In this document: positions 8,086 to 18,100 of the stretch, in pieces
Position numbering within the stretch: position 1 is the stretch's first letter
How the letters are laid out: each line of letters opens with the position of its first letter
Source: JAZDGX01 sp964482205
GTDB taxonomy: Bacteria > Eisenbacteria > RBG-16-71-46 > CAIMUX01 > WJJG01
NCBI GenBank assembly: GCA_964482205.1
Contig: CAYZWI010000010.1
Span: forward strand, 83,722-147,721
Direction of reading: 5' to 3'
Length of the DNA: 64,000 bases
The notes under the pieces: model-generated
What the model was told of the DNA's origin: nothing
The model's input: the letters and a program-made list of their open reading frames with translations, nothing else
Database searches by the model: none
Made by a program: the position numbers and the translations under genes

Positions 8086-9930
8086 CTACAGAACTGTCTG
8101 TTGCTTCCTCAGACGCAGGAGGGCTCGGTGATACTCGGAAGCTACGTCCTTTTCCCGCACCAGGCCGAGGATCCGCCGGTGCTCATCCACCACCAGGAGT
8201 TCGGGGTAGCCGGTGGACTCGAACGTGGAGAGCACCCGATCGAGAGAATCTGCGGGCCGCAGGGCCGCGAACTGCACCTCGACGTCGCGGGCCACGACGA
8301 GACGCTGCAGCGTCTCATGTGAGCGCAGCAGCGTCTGCAAGTGATCGAGATACACCAGACCTTCCGGATGGGCGCCCGCGTCGGACATGACTGGCAAGAC
8401 TCTCGCGTCGGTGCGGCCGAAGGCTTCCAGGATCTGGTCCAATGTGCTGCCCGGGGCGAGCGCGGGAAAGGTGGTTGGTCCCTTCATGAGATCGGAGACG
8501 TGCAGTCCCGAGAGCAATGCGGGGTCGATCTCGCTTCTGTGTGCGGGGGATTCATTGTGCGTACGCACCTGCTCCGTGTAGAGGCTCCAGCGCCGGCCGA
8601 TCAGGTGCGCGATGGTTCCGGAGAAGATGAGCGGGACCAGCAGCGTATAGCTGCCAGTGAGTTCACAGATCATGATCGTAGTGGAGATCGGCACGTTGGC
8701 TGCCCCGGCAAAGAAGGTCGCCATTCCGATGAGGACGTAGGCCGTGGGCTGTTCGACCAGCCGGGGAAACACGGCATGCAATCCCCAGCCGTATGCCCCG
8801 CCGAGCATTCCGCCGATGACCAGTGAGGGTGCGAAGACGCCGCCAGACCCGCCCGAGCTGATTGTCAGCGAAGTGGCGAGTATCTTGGCTGCCACTAACA
8901 CGAGCATGAGAACGACCGGAAGATTGCCGTTGATCGCCTGTTGGAGCCACCCGTAGCTGGAGCCCAGCACCGGCGGGACAGCCACGGCCAAGAGACCGAG
9001 GCCGAGTCCTCCCAGGGCAGGTTTGATGAACGCGGGAAGGGGGAGGCGGTCGAAGACTTGGTGCTTCGTCCCGTAGAAGATGCGCACGTACACGATCCCC
9101 ACCACCGCGCAGACCACCGCGAAGGAGACCAGAGGGAGAAGCTCGAGCGGATTCACGAAGCGGTATATGGGTGTCACGAAGATGGAGCTGCTTCCCACAA
9201 TGCTGCTGTAGATCGAGTAGCCCGCGATGGCCGAGATCACGGCCGGCATGATCATGGCGGCCTCAATGTCCTCGCGGTAGAGTACCTCCACGGCGAAGAA
9301 CGCTCCGCCGAGCGGTGCCTGAAAGATGCTGGCGACCCCCGCTGCCATCCCAGCCACGACGAACGTCCGCCGGTCCCGATCGCTCAGCCGCAGGCGCGTG
9401 GCCAGGAGGGAACCGAAGCCCGCTCCGATCTGGGCGATGGGGCCTTCGCGGCCGGCGCTTCCTCCGGTTCCGATGGTGAGGGCGGAAGCCAACGTTTTGA
9501 CGAGGGGAACCCGGGGGCGGATCCTGCCGCCCTGGCGATGGAAGGCCCGGATGACGGCATCGGTGCCATGGCCCTCCGCCTCCGGGGCAAAGCGCTGCAC
9601 CAGGATTCCGGCGAGCAGGCCTCCGAGTGCCCCGATCACCGGCAGCAGCCAGGGCCGCGCCAGACGCATGTTCTGTTGCCAGTCGAAAGGCGCGACTCCG
9701 CCGCCGCCTTCTCCTCCGGCCACCGGATTCGAGTAGCCGGCGCCCACGACCAACGCGAGCGACGTCACATGGTGGAGCAGCCAGGCAAAAACCAGCGCAC
9801 CCAAGGCGCCGGCCACTCCAATCAAGGCCGAGTAGATCATCCACCGGCCGGTGATGCGCCATTCGAAGTGCTGGACAAGACCGCGGAATCGCCCTCGATT
9901 CCAATCTCGCCAGAATGGGGTGGTGTTCAC
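8086..9930 (-). CDS. CLC-type chloride channel/transporter with CBS domain pair
   Basis: A 614-residue membrane protein. The CLC part (about 25-455) has the gating motif GREGP with its Glu162, the GGVFAP motif, and the Tyr of the anion site in GSYTLLVP. The GSGIP motif is replaced by GHGTD (121-124). The position of the proton glutamate of E. coli ClcA (the second E of FIIEEM) is Val216 (FAVEVL), as in channel-type CLCs, so the protein may conduct passively instead of exchanging protons; this is inference from alignment by eye. Two CBS domains (about 495-605) follow, suggesting control by adenine nucleotides. The GTG start has AGGA seven bases upstream. It converges with the asparagine-synthetase-like gene; the 205 bases between show no clear terminator. 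Confidence 0.93.
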   Translation of the reverse strand: MNTTPFWRDWNRGRFRGLVQHFEWRITGRWMIYSALIGVAGALGALVFAWLLHHVTSLALVVGAGYSNPVAGGEGGGGVAPFDWQQNMRLARPWLLPVIGALGGLLAGILVQRFAPEAEGHGTDAVIRAFHRQGGRIRPRVPLVKTLASALTIGTGGSAGREGPIAQIGAGFGSLLATRLRLSDRDRRTFVVAGMAAGVASIFQAPLGGAFFAVEVLYREDIEAAMIMPAVISAIAGYSIYSSIVGSSSIFVTPIYRFVNPLELLPLVSFAVVCAVVGIVYVRIFYGTKHQVFDRLPLPAFIKPALGGLGLGLLAVAVPPVLGSSYGWLQQAINGNLPVVLMLVLVAAKILATSLTISSGGSGGVFAPSLVIGGMLGGAYGWGLHAVFPRLVEQPTAYVLIGMATFFAGAANVPISTTIMICELTGSYTLLVPLIFSGTIAHLIGRRWSLYTEQVRTHNESPAHRSEIDPALLSGLHVSDLMKGPTTFPALAPGSTLDQILEAFGRTDARVLPVMSDAGAHPEGLVYLDHLQTLLRSHETLQRLVVARDVEVQFAALRPADSLDRVLSTFESTGYPELLVVDEHRRILGLVREKDVASEYHRALLRLRKQQTVL

Positions 9931-9996
9931 GAGGTCATCCTATCGGTCGACTCCGATCGGCAAGATCAGGCGGACTCGTCTCGGCCCAGGCGCGCC

Positions 9997-10094
9997 AGCG
10001 ATCGCTCGCGTTGGCCTTGGGCTAAGGATTGATGCGCCGCATAGAAGACGCTCTGCGACTCGATTCCACAAGAGTGGAGATTGAGCGATCGCTC
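9997..10094. repeat. Two palindromes upstream of the CLC gene
   Basis: The 274 bases between the CLC start and the OtsA end hold no gene. They contain AGCGATCGCT at 9997-10006 and again within GAGCGATCGCTC at 10083-10094, 87 bases apart, upstream of the CLC gene. They could be operator half-sites or chance, since GCGATCGC is not rare in such GC-rich DNA. Confidence 0.35.
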
Positions 10095-10204
10095 CTCTTG
10101 CGGATGGTGCTGAGCCCAGGGACCTCTCGAAAGTGACCGGGGACAACGACAGGCCTTGGCTGTACGCCTTCCAAGTTCCCGATGGAGGGGAACCTGTGGT
10201 CCCC

Positions 10205-11707
10205 TCACCCGAACCGGATCTGTTCGAAGGGTTCAGGCCGGGGCACGAAATTGCTCAGCTGGCGGCCGAAGGCGGCATCCAGGAAGGCGTCGACCCACGC
10301 GTAAATGTCCGCCCGTCTCACTTCGCGCCGCATGCGGCGCATGCGTTCACGACGCTCTTCTGCCGGCATCAGCACGGCTCGGTGGATCGCCTCCGCCACG
10401 TCCTCGACATGATAGGGATTGACGAGAATCGCCCCTCGGCTGAGCTGCGTTGCCGCGCCGGCGAACTCGCTCAGGATGAGAACGGACTGCTCTTCGAGGC
10501 TCGCCGCGCAGAATTCCTTGGCCACCAGGTTCATGCCGTCCTTGAGCGGCGTGATGAGCGCGATCTCCGCCGTGCGGTAGTGTGCCAGCAATTCGGTGCG
10601 GGGAAGGCTGCGGTAGTTGTAGTGGATCGGCACCCAGCCGTGACGCGTGAAACGGCCGTTGATCTCGCCCACGCGCCGCTCGATCTCCCGCTTGAGCAAG
10701 CCGTATTCCGGCAACACGAAGCGGCTGGGGACTACCACCTGGAGCAGCACGACCTGGCCGTGCAGGTCCGGGTGACGCTCGAGGGCGAGCTCGAAGGCGT
10801 TCAGCCGATTCGGAATGCCTTTAGTGTAGTCGAGGCGGTCGACACCGAGGATGATCTGGCGTTCCGGGTGTTGCTCGTGCAGGTACCAGGCTGCTTCGGC
10901 GACCTCATGGCGGCGGGCCCCTTCGGAAAACTCCTTGAAGTCGATGCTGATTGGAAAGCTGCCCACCCGGACCTGGCGGCCGTCGGGAAGCGCGACGCGG
11001 GACAGCGGGCCGTCGCGAGTGACCCGAACGGCCTGTACCAGCCGTCGCAGGCACTGCACGAGATTGGCGCGGTCCCGGACGGTCTGCACGCCGATCAATT
11101 CGAAGTCCAGCAGCGCACGCAGCAGATCGCTGCGCCACGGAATCTTCAGGAACACATCCAGCGGCGGAAACGGTATGTGCAGGAAGAATCCCACCCGCCG
11201 CCGGACGCCGAGCTCGCGCAGTTGGCTGGCGACGAGCATCAGATGGTAGTCGTGCACCCAGATGTAGTCCCTCTCCGTCGTCGCCGCGGCGATGACTTCG
11301 GCGAACCGCCGGTTGACTTCCCGATACTGCCGCCAGTAGGCGGGGCGGAAGTTCGCGCGGCCGACCAGGTCGTGGAAGATCGGCCAGAGCACTTCATTGG
11401 AGAAGCCATGATAGAAGCCGCGGACGTCCTGCTCGTCCAAGCTGACCGGCACCAACGTGTACCCCGCGCGGCACCGCACGGATGAGAAAAGCTCTTCCGG
11501 AGTGGGCGCATCCGTTCCCGTCCAGCCGATCCAGACGCCGCCGCGGTCTCGCAGCACCGGGGCGAGCGCGGTCACCAGCCCGCCTTGACCGGGCGAAAGC
11601 GAGACCTCGCCCGCTGCGTCGCGGGACAACACCACCGGCAGGCGGTTGGAGACGACCACCAGCCGCTCGTAGCCGGGATTTGTCTCAGAGGCTGGATCGC
11701 CGTACAT
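10205..11707 (-). CDS. otsA: Trehalose-6-phosphate synthase
   Basis: A 500-residue GT20 glycosyltransferase that joins a nucleotide-activated glucose to glucose-6-phosphate, giving trehalose-6-phosphate. Visible signatures are VVSNRLPVVL at the N-terminus, the GQGGLVTAL loop, WVHDYHLMLV, GVDRLDYTKGIPNRL (phosphate and donor site) and LKDGMNLVAKEF near the C-terminus. A longer frame exists, but the ATG at 11707 has AAGGTGG close before it and aligns with the family start. It overlaps the end of otsB by 23 bases, so the two are co-translated. Length is normal for OtsA. It is the last gene of the trehalose operon; a hairpin of GAGGGG/CCCCTC overlaps its stop codon, without a T-run. Confidence 0.95.
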   Translation of the reverse strand: MYGDPASETNPGYERLVVVSNRLPVVLSRDAAGEVSLSPGQGGLVTALAPVLRDRGGVWIGWTGTDAPTPEELFSSVRCRAGYTLVPVSLDEQDVRGFYHGFSNEVLWPIFHDLVGRANFRPAYWRQYREVNRRFAEVIAAATTERDYIWVHDYHLMLVASQLRELGVRRRVGFFLHIPFPPLDVFLKIPWRSDLLRALLDFELIGVQTVRDRANLVQCLRRLVQAVRVTRDGPLSRVALPDGRQVRVGSFPISIDFKEFSEGARRHEVAEAAWYLHEQHPERQIILGVDRLDYTKGIPNRLNAFELALERHPDLHGQVVLLQVVVPSRFVLPEYGLLKREIERRVGEINGRFTRHGWVPIHYNYRSLPRTELLAHYRTAEIALITPLKDGMNLVAKEFCAASLEEQSVLILSEFAGAATQLSRGAILVNPYHVEDVAEAIHRAVLMPAEERRERMRRMRREVRRADIYAWVDAFLDAAFGRQLSNFVPRPEPFEQIRFG

Positions 11708-12524
11708 CGAGCCACCTTCGTAGAAATTCGGCCACCGCGTCGACGTCGCGCAGCCGGGCGTGCGCCAGGGTGGGCCGCGGGTCGTCGCCGATGCGGATGC
11801 CATAGCTGGACGCGCAGCCGCGCAGGAAGCGGAACGCGTCCTCATCGGTTTCGTCGTCTCCGAGGTAGACGATCAGGCCGGGACGGGCGTGCTCAACGAC
11901 TCGCCGCAGGGCGGTGCCCTTGTCCTGTCCTCGGACGCGGAGTTCGATGCCGCCGTCGAATGGCCGGCACTCCATGCCCTGGCAGATTCCAGCCCGCCAG
12001 CGCTCGGAGATTGCGTCGATCCGTCTCTTGCCCTCGGCCTCGGCCAGCCCGCGGACGTGCACCGCCACGCTGCCGATCTTGCGCTCGATGCGTTCGGCGG
12101 GAAGCCACTCCGCTGCCGTCGCCGCCGCGCGGTCCAGGCAGGCCACCTGCTCGATCCCGGGCGGGACGCGCTCCTCGCGCCCATCCGGCCAACGCCTCTC
12201 GCGTCCGTGCGCGCCGATCAAGGCGAGACCGGGCAGGCCGGCCAAGTCGATGAGTTCCTTCATGGGGCGTCCCGAAACGATGGCGAGGAAGGTGTCGGTC
12301 TCGTCGCGAATCCTCTCGATGTGCTTGACGAACGGATCCGTCAGGCGTGCGGCCATCCTCTCGGATTGAAACGGTACGAGGGTGCCGTCGTAGTCGAGCG
12401 CCAGAAGCGGCCGAATGGCGAGCGCCAGGCGCGGCCAGAGATCGTTCTCGAGGTCCCCCCCAACCGGGGCCGTCCAGGCGCCACCACGATCCGGCCCGCT
12501 ACAGCTCAATGCGCTCTCCCGCAT
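11685..12524 (-). CDS. otsB: Trehalose-6-phosphate phosphatase
   Basis: A 279-residue HAD-superfamily phosphatase that hydrolyses trehalose-6-phosphate to trehalose. The nucleophile motif DYDGTL lies at 44-49, motif II is FLAIVSGRP (about 81), and the C-terminal acidic motif is GDDETDEDAF (about 234). Between them sits the OtsB cap with GIEQVACLDR and GGIELRVRGQDKGTAL. It begins at an ATG that overlaps the end of the TreT-like gene by 26 bases and it overlaps otsA downstream, so all three are coupled. Confidence 0.94.
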   Translation of the reverse strand: MRESALSCSGPDRGGAWTAPVGGDLENDLWPRLALAIRPLLALDYDGTLVPFQSERMAARLTDPFVKHIERIRDETDTFLAIVSGRPMKELIDLAGLPGLALIGAHGRERRWPDGREERVPPGIEQVACLDRAAATAAEWLPAERIERKIGSVAVHVRGLAEAEGKRRIDAISERWRAGICQGMECRPFDGGIELRVRGQDKGTALRRVVEHARPGLIVYLGDDETDEDAFRFLRGCASSYGIRIGDDPRPTLAHARLRDVDAVAEFLRRWLDVRRSSL

Positions 12525-13725
12525 TATGGATCAGAGCCACCATGATCGTCAGGTACTCGCGCAGCTGGCGCGTCAGCAGGAAGTGCTCGCGTACGAAGTG
12601 CCGGGCTTTCTGGCCCATCTCGCGCAGCCGGTCACGATTGTGCAGTAGGTAACGGATGCGAAGGGCGGCGCCCTCCGGGCTCGAAACGAGGAATCCGGTG
12701 TGGTGATCGACCACCTGCAGCCGGATGCCGCCCGTGTTCCCGCCGATCACCGGCTTGCCCTTCCAGAGCGCCTCGGTCACGGTGAGGCCGAAGCCTTCGC
12801 GGGTGCTCTTCTGCAACACGATGTCGGCCGCGCGCTGCAACGCGTTGATCGTGCGGTGGGCGTCGGGCTCCAGCGACAGCACGTGAATGTCCGGATCGTC
12901 ACCGGCGGCCGTGCGGACTTCCTCCAGAATCGCCTCGCTCTCGGGATCGTCGCTCGCCGTCCCGCCCGCCAATACGAGTTGCACCGGCGAGAAAGGGCGC
13001 ACCAGCCGGTAGGCGGCGATCACGCCCACCGGATCTTTGAAGCGGTCGAAGCGCGAGACCTGGATCAGCAACGGACGTGTCCGGTCGATGCCGAAGCGCG
13101 CGCAGGTCTCGTCGATCTCGCGCTGGTCGAGGGGCATGTTCTTCTCGCTGAGCGGGTCGATGCTTGGGGGCACGAGGTACTGCGTATGGGGGAGAGGCTG
13201 GGCGAATGCGGCCAGGGAGAAGATGCTCGCGTCATAGCCGGCTACGAATTCGCGCAGATACTTCCACACGGGCCGGAACGGGCGGCTGACGTCGATGTGA
13301 CAGCGCCACATCCAATGGCCGCGACGCGCGGGGCACAGCCCGAGCAGGGGCGACGGCTGGGGATCGTGCACAAAGACGATGTCGGCAGACTCGAGCGTGC
13401 CGCGCAGCCGCTTGGCGTTCTCCGCCACGGTGGCTTCGAAAGCGCGCAGGGCCGTCGCGGGCACTTGCAGGGGAACTCCCTGCAGCGCGTTGTGAAAGGC
13501 CTTGGTCGTGCGGTAGAAGTTCTCCTCACCGAAGACGACTTCCCAACTCGTTTCCAGGCCGAGGTCCTGCATCATCGGCACCAGGCGGTGCAAGATCTCG
13601 GCGACTCCTCCGCCCACGCGCGTGGAGTTGACATGAACCACGCGACAGCCACGAATGCGATCGGCCAACTGGCGGATCTGCGCGACCACATCAGGGCCGG
13701 CGACATCGGCGTACTGCTCAAGCAC
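12499..13725 (-). CDS. treT: TreT-like trehalose synthase (GT4 glycosyltransferase)
   Basis: A cytosolic GT-B glycosyltransferase of about 408 residues. It matches the trehalose glycosyltransferring synthase TreT of Thermococcus and Rubrobacter in order and wording: VVHVNSTRVGGGVAEILH near the N-terminus, VFVHDPQPSPL, WRCHIDVSRP, VPPSIDPLSEKNMPL, VSRFDRFKDPVGV and the donor site STREGFGLTVTEALWKGKPV. TreT makes trehalose in one step from nucleotide-glucose and glucose. The GTG at 13725 overlaps the end of the DUF5752 gene by eight bases and has AGAGG upstream; a TTG at 13776 would add 17 residues but lacks a ribosome site. Having it beside otsA and otsB gives two routes to the same sugar. Confidence 0.88.
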   Translation of the reverse strand: MLEQYADVAGPDVVAQIRQLADRIRGCRVVHVNSTRVGGGVAEILHRLVPMMQDLGLETSWEVVFGEENFYRTTKAFHNALQGVPLQVPATALRAFEATVAENAKRLRGTLESADIVFVHDPQPSPLLGLCPARRGHWMWRCHIDVSRPFRPVWKYLREFVAGYDASIFSLAAFAQPLPHTQYLVPPSIDPLSEKNMPLDQREIDETCARFGIDRTRPLLIQVSRFDRFKDPVGVIAAYRLVRPFSPVQLVLAGGTASDDPESEAILEEVRTAAGDDPDIHVLSLEPDAHRTINALQRAADIVLQKSTREGFGLTVTEALWKGKPVIGGNTGGIRLQVVDHHTGFLVSSPEGAALRIRYLLHNRDRLREMGQKARHFVREHFLLTRQLREYLTIMVALIHNAGERIEL

Positions 13726-14443
13726 GAGGGGCCTCTGCGCCTCCAAGGTGTTCCTCCAGCAACGCGGCAATCGCAATGCGGAGCTGGGCCAGCGTCGAGA
13801 AGAACGGATCGAGGAAGCCCAACTGCACGATCAACTCCCGGTACTGCTCGCCAAGGCCTTCAAGCCAGGCACGGACGTCGTCGGTGCCCAAGGATGTCCG
13901 CCTCCGCGCGTCGATGACGTGGTAGAAGACGCTCGTCAGCGGAAGCGACGGGAACAGCGCCGCCAGCTCACGGGGCGTCGCGACGCGATGTTGCGTGTCG
14001 AAGACGACGATCTGCGAGCGCAGGAACTGGAACTGGCCGTCGCTGCGCGTCCAGGGAACCCATTCGCTTTCGTCGAGACGTTGCTCGACCACGTCGAGCA
14101 CTTCCTGGCGCAGCGCTTCGAGATCGGGAAAGTCGGTCGGGTCGATGACGGCGAGGCGTTCGGCCAACGGATGGTCGTGCAGCTCGTGACGGGCCCAGGA
14201 GGCGAAGTCGTTGTTGAATTCCGGGTCGTCGAAGTCGGGGCGCAACTGCCGCCCCCAGAAATGGTAGTAGATGCTCGCGGCGGGAACTTGGCGGATCAGG
14301 TCGCGCAACTCGCGCAGGTTCTGGGCGCGCAGCCCCGTGGCGATCGACAGGAGGGCGCAGTCCTTCAGCAGGAAAGGCCCCGCGCGGCGGCGGGATGAAG
14401 GTCTCCGACCTTCGGGCCGTGCGTTTGAGGAAGGTCTGGCCAT
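13718..14443 (-). CDS. DUF5752 family protein of the trehalose operon
   Basis: A 241-residue protein without signal or membrane segment. From about residue 25 it reads LKDCALLSIATGLRAQNLRELRDLIRQV and SIYYHFWGRQLRP, with a helical C-terminus (SVFYHVIDARRRT), matching the DUF5752 family known from trehalose and sugar-glycosyltransferase loci; its biochemical role is not established. The ATG at 14443 has GGGAG six bases upstream, while the frame also opens 11 codons earlier at a TTG. It is the first gene of the operon and overlaps treT by eight bases. A regulatory or scaffold role for the synthases is inference. Confidence 0.75.
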   Translation of the reverse strand: MARPSSNARPEGRRPSSRRRAGPFLLKDCALLSIATGLRAQNLRELRDLIRQVPAASIYYHFWGRQLRPDFDDPEFNNDFASWARHELHDHPLAERLAVIDPTDFPDLEALRQEVLDVVEQRLDESEWVPWTRSDGQFQFLRSQIVVFDTQHRVATPRELAALFPSLPLTSVFYHVIDARRRTSLGTDDVRAWLEGLGEQYRELIVQLGFLDPFFSTLAQLRIAIAALLEEHLGGAEAPRA

Positions 14444-14911
14444 CGTCGACTCCCGTCCGGCTGTGCGGATTGCCAATCAATTCTTATCCGTATCAAAAGG
14501 GATCCTCCATCGCAACCGGCGATCCGGGAATCGTCGACGCGAGATTCAACTGCATCTTTGCAGCGGACTTAGGGTCCACGTACGAGTTCTGTTCGTAGGC
14601 TTTGGGGCGAGGGAGTCGCTCGTCGCTGGAATTCGGCCTGCCGAACGAGAGCAAGTGCGTCGAGAGGGAGGTAGGGCATCCGCACGCCGGCGGGCGCGAT
14701 TCCTCACTGCCCCGCCGCGCGCAAGATCACGATCGTCCGATGACGCCAGTCAGCGGACGATCCGTCCCCGCCGAGAACTCGAGCGCTCCAAGCGCCGCGA
14801 ATACGATTCACAGCTTGGATCGAATCCGGAAGTCCGGTCATTCGGGCGGCTGCATTCATCGGACAGCCGGCTCCAGCGTCACTTCGCGCACGCCGACGCC
14901 GTCGGTCACGG
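14444..14911. other. 468 bases without a recognised gene
   Basis: This stretch lies between the start of the trehalose operon and the end of the giant exported protein. It should hold the trehalose promoter; the AT-rich patch at about 14479-14505 is the best place for it, but no good -35/-10 pair was found. Small stems (CTGCA/TGCAG near 14551, TACGA/TCGTA near 14581) are visible. Confidence 0.5.
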
Positions 14912-15189
14912 TCAACGGATCCGGACGAGCACTCGCCGGAGGTCGTGCTGCCCGGCCACCATGCGGCAGTAATAGACTCCCGATGCGACCGCCTGGCCGC
15001 GGTTGTCCCTCCCGTCCCACACGAGCCTCAGACTGCCCGGGCCGGTCGCCCCGCTGGAGAGCAGATCGCGCACGAGACGTCCGGCCGCATCGTAGACCCG
15101 GATTTGCAGGGGGCCCCTCTGCGGCAGGTCACAGCGCAGAGTGGTCGCGGCGCGGAATGGCATGGGCTCGCCTGGGTGCAGACCAAAAA
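14912..15189 (-). other. Frameshifted C-terminal FlgD-Ig-like domain of the SBBP protein
   Basis: In the frame one base off the main gene, the sequence encodes VFGLHPGEPMPFR, then LQIRVYDAAGRLVRDLL, LRLVWDGRDNRGQAVASGVYYCRM and RRVLVRIR before a stop. This is the usual FlgD-Ig / sorting-domain tail of exported proteins in such genomes, and it is what the main frame lacks. The shift maps to the run of five A (T on the coding strand) at 15185-15189; one extra T would join the frames seamlessly. Confidence 0.75.
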
Positions 15190-18100
15190 CAACGGGCAGG
15201 GGTTCGGCTCTCCGGCATCGCCGCTGCCACAGCCGATGCCGCGCGCGCCGATTTGCCCGCAGCTCGGGTTGTACCCGGCCGCGCAGGGAGAATCGGAGTC
15301 GAGCGCGTAGGGATCTTCCGGATGCGCCTCGAGGCAGAAGAGCGGATCGAGGCTGATGTTGCCATGCCCCTCCTGATCTTCGACGCAATAGGCCCAGTCG
15401 CCTCCCGCGTTCCCGAAGAGGTCGCAACAGGTCAGCGTCGCCTCTCCCTCCGCCCCGCACCGAACGGCCGCTCCGCCGCTGGTGAACGTGATGATCGAAT
15501 TGCCCATGGAGACATCCGCCTCGGTGTACACGGCGGAGGAACGTGTGGAGGTCGTGTTGTCGGTGATCGTGCAATGGTCGATCGTGATCGTCGTGAGAAA
15601 CTGCGCCGCCGCACTGTAGATGGTCGCGCCGGAGGCCGCCGTGTTGTGGGCGATGATGCATTCGGTGAGGGTAGGCTCGCTGTCGTCCGCGCAATAGACC
15701 CCGGCGCCGGAATTTGAGCCCGTCGCGGTGTTGTAGGTGATCTCGCACCGTTGGAGGCTGGGATCCGATCGGTTGAGACAGACCACCCCCGCGCCGTGGT
15801 CGCCTTCGTTTCCGGTGATGATGCAGTCGACGATCGTGGGGGATCCGCCGCTGCAGTGCACGCCGCCCTCCGTGCCCCCGGTGACGGTCAGCGCCTCGAG
15901 TCTCGCGGTCGCATCGACATGGTTGCAGACGATGACCGATCCTCCGAAAGGAGCCTGAACGATCGCGCAGTTTGGATCGCCTGTTTCGCTACGCACCACG
16001 ACGCCTGAGCGCATGTCGATGCCGCCCTGCATGTAGGTGCCGCAGGCGAGGAGGACACTGTCGCCCTCGCAGGATTGATCCAAGGCGGCCTGGATCGTCG
16101 GGGCGTCGCCACTTCCATCCGTGGTGAGCCGCCAGATCTTCGCCCGGGTATCGTCGACCTCCCACGCGCCGATCAATCCGCAATCTCCGGGGGCGTTTTC
16201 CCGCGCGCAGGGCGAGCAGACACGGAGATGGTAATCCCCGTCCGTCGCGTCCCAGAAGAGGGGATCAGCGGAGATGTTGCCATTCGTCCCGTACTGCGAC
16301 GCGACACAGCCGACCCAGTCGCCCCCGGCGTTTCCGTGGAGATCGCAGCAGGAGAGCGTCGCGCTCCCGCCGCCGCCGCAGTAGACGGCGGAGCCGCCCG
16401 CGCTCTCAGCAACGATCGTGTTTTCGAGAGATGCGCTGGCGTTGGTGGAAGCGACGCCCCCGCCATAGCCTGAATCCGAGTTGCCGTGGAATGTGCACGA
16501 GTAGAGTGCGGGCGCGGAGGCGGACGTGGAGTAGAGACCGCCGCCGTAGAAAGAGGTGTTCCTGGCGATGACGCACCGGGAGATACCTGGCGCGCTCCCG
16601 ACGGCGCATGAGACCCCGCCTCCGTATCCGTTGCCCAGCGCATGATTGTCCATGATGACACAATCGATGATCGTCCCGGAAGAAGCGGACAAGGCGATTC
16701 CGGCGCCAAGCCCGCCGGTCGCCTGATTGTCACGGATGATGCAGTTGAACACGTCGAGATCGGAGCGCAGCAGATGGAGGCCGCCGCCCGTCGTGGCGCG
16801 GCCTCCGGTCAGGGTGATGTGCCCGAGCTGCGCGTGATCCACGTCCGTGGCGGAGATGACGCGTCCGAGCCCTTGGGCGTCGATGATCGACAGCAGAGGG
16901 TCGTGGTACTGGCCAAGCACGCGGACGTAGTCCCGAAGCTGGATGTCGTGTTCGTGAAAGGTCCCGGGCGCGAGCAGAACGAAGTCTCCGGTCTGGGCCG
17001 AGTCAATCCCTGCCTGGACGGTTGGCGCATCTCCGCTGCCGTCCGGATGGATGAGCCACAGTCTCGGACCTGGCAGGTCCATCTGCGTCAGGAAAGCGTC
17101 CGCCACGCCACCCCGGGTCTCGTCGAACGCGCCCGGCGTCACGGGGAAGTCGGACGAAGACGTCATCCCGGCCACGAAGACATCCCGCCCCATGGGTTCC
17201 AGTGCGACATCATGGATGTAGTCTGAGCTGCTGCCCCCCAGGTAGGAGCTGTAGAGAAGAGTCTGTCCTTGATTGTCCAACCTGCTCACGAATCCGTCGA
17301 CCGAGATGCATGTCTGGTCATAGGCATCGGGCGTCGTCGGGAAGTGCCCATAGGTGAACCCCGCGACGATGGGGCAGCCGTACGAATCGAGGCATAGGCC
17401 CGAAGTCTGGTCGTTGTACTCACCGCCGAGGAAGGTGCTGAAAGCCGGGGAACTCCCGTCCTCCAACAGCTTCGTGACGAATGCGTCGCAGCCCTGGCCA
17501 TAGGTTGTCTGATAGGCGCCCGGCGTCACGGGGTAGTCAAAGGAGGTCGTGTATCCGGCGAAGACCACGTCATTCTCCGCGTCGAGCGCCACCGCGACCG
17601 GTTCGTCGCTGGCCGTGCCACCGTAGAACGTGCCCCAGAGCAACGAGGTCCCGTCGTCACGGAGCTTGAGGACGAAGGCATCGGCGCTCCCGTTGTGGGT
17701 CTGGTCAAACGCCCCGGGGGTCGTGGGGAACTCGAATGATTCCGTGAGACCGGTGACGACGACATCTCGCGTCGCGTCCATGGCGAGACCGGTGGCGCGG
17801 TCGTCATCTCCGCCGCCTAGGAACGTGCTCCAGGTGAGCTCTGAGCGGACCGGGTCGAGCTCCGTGACGAATGCGTCCGAGTAGAAATTGTAGGAGATGT
17901 CATATGCGCCTGCCGTCGTGGGGAAATCCATCGACAGGGTCTTCCCCGCGACGACGACGAGACCGCCCATGCTGGCAAGCGCGCTCGCTTCATCATCGAG
18001 GGATCCACCCAAGTAGGTGCTGCAGCGTAAGGAGTTACCCTCGTGAGCGAGTTGGACGACGAAGGCGTCTGTCCCGCCGTTGGGGGTCATGTCGAACGCC

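Noticed and set aside
9997..10094. GCGATCGC palindromes as HIP1-type genome repeat
   Set aside because: Only a few copies were noticed in the window, and the word is expected by chance in GC-rich sequence.
15185..15189. Programmed -1 frameshift
   Set aside because: The site is not an X XXY YYZ heptamer in the reading frame; a one-base indel in the T-run is simpler.
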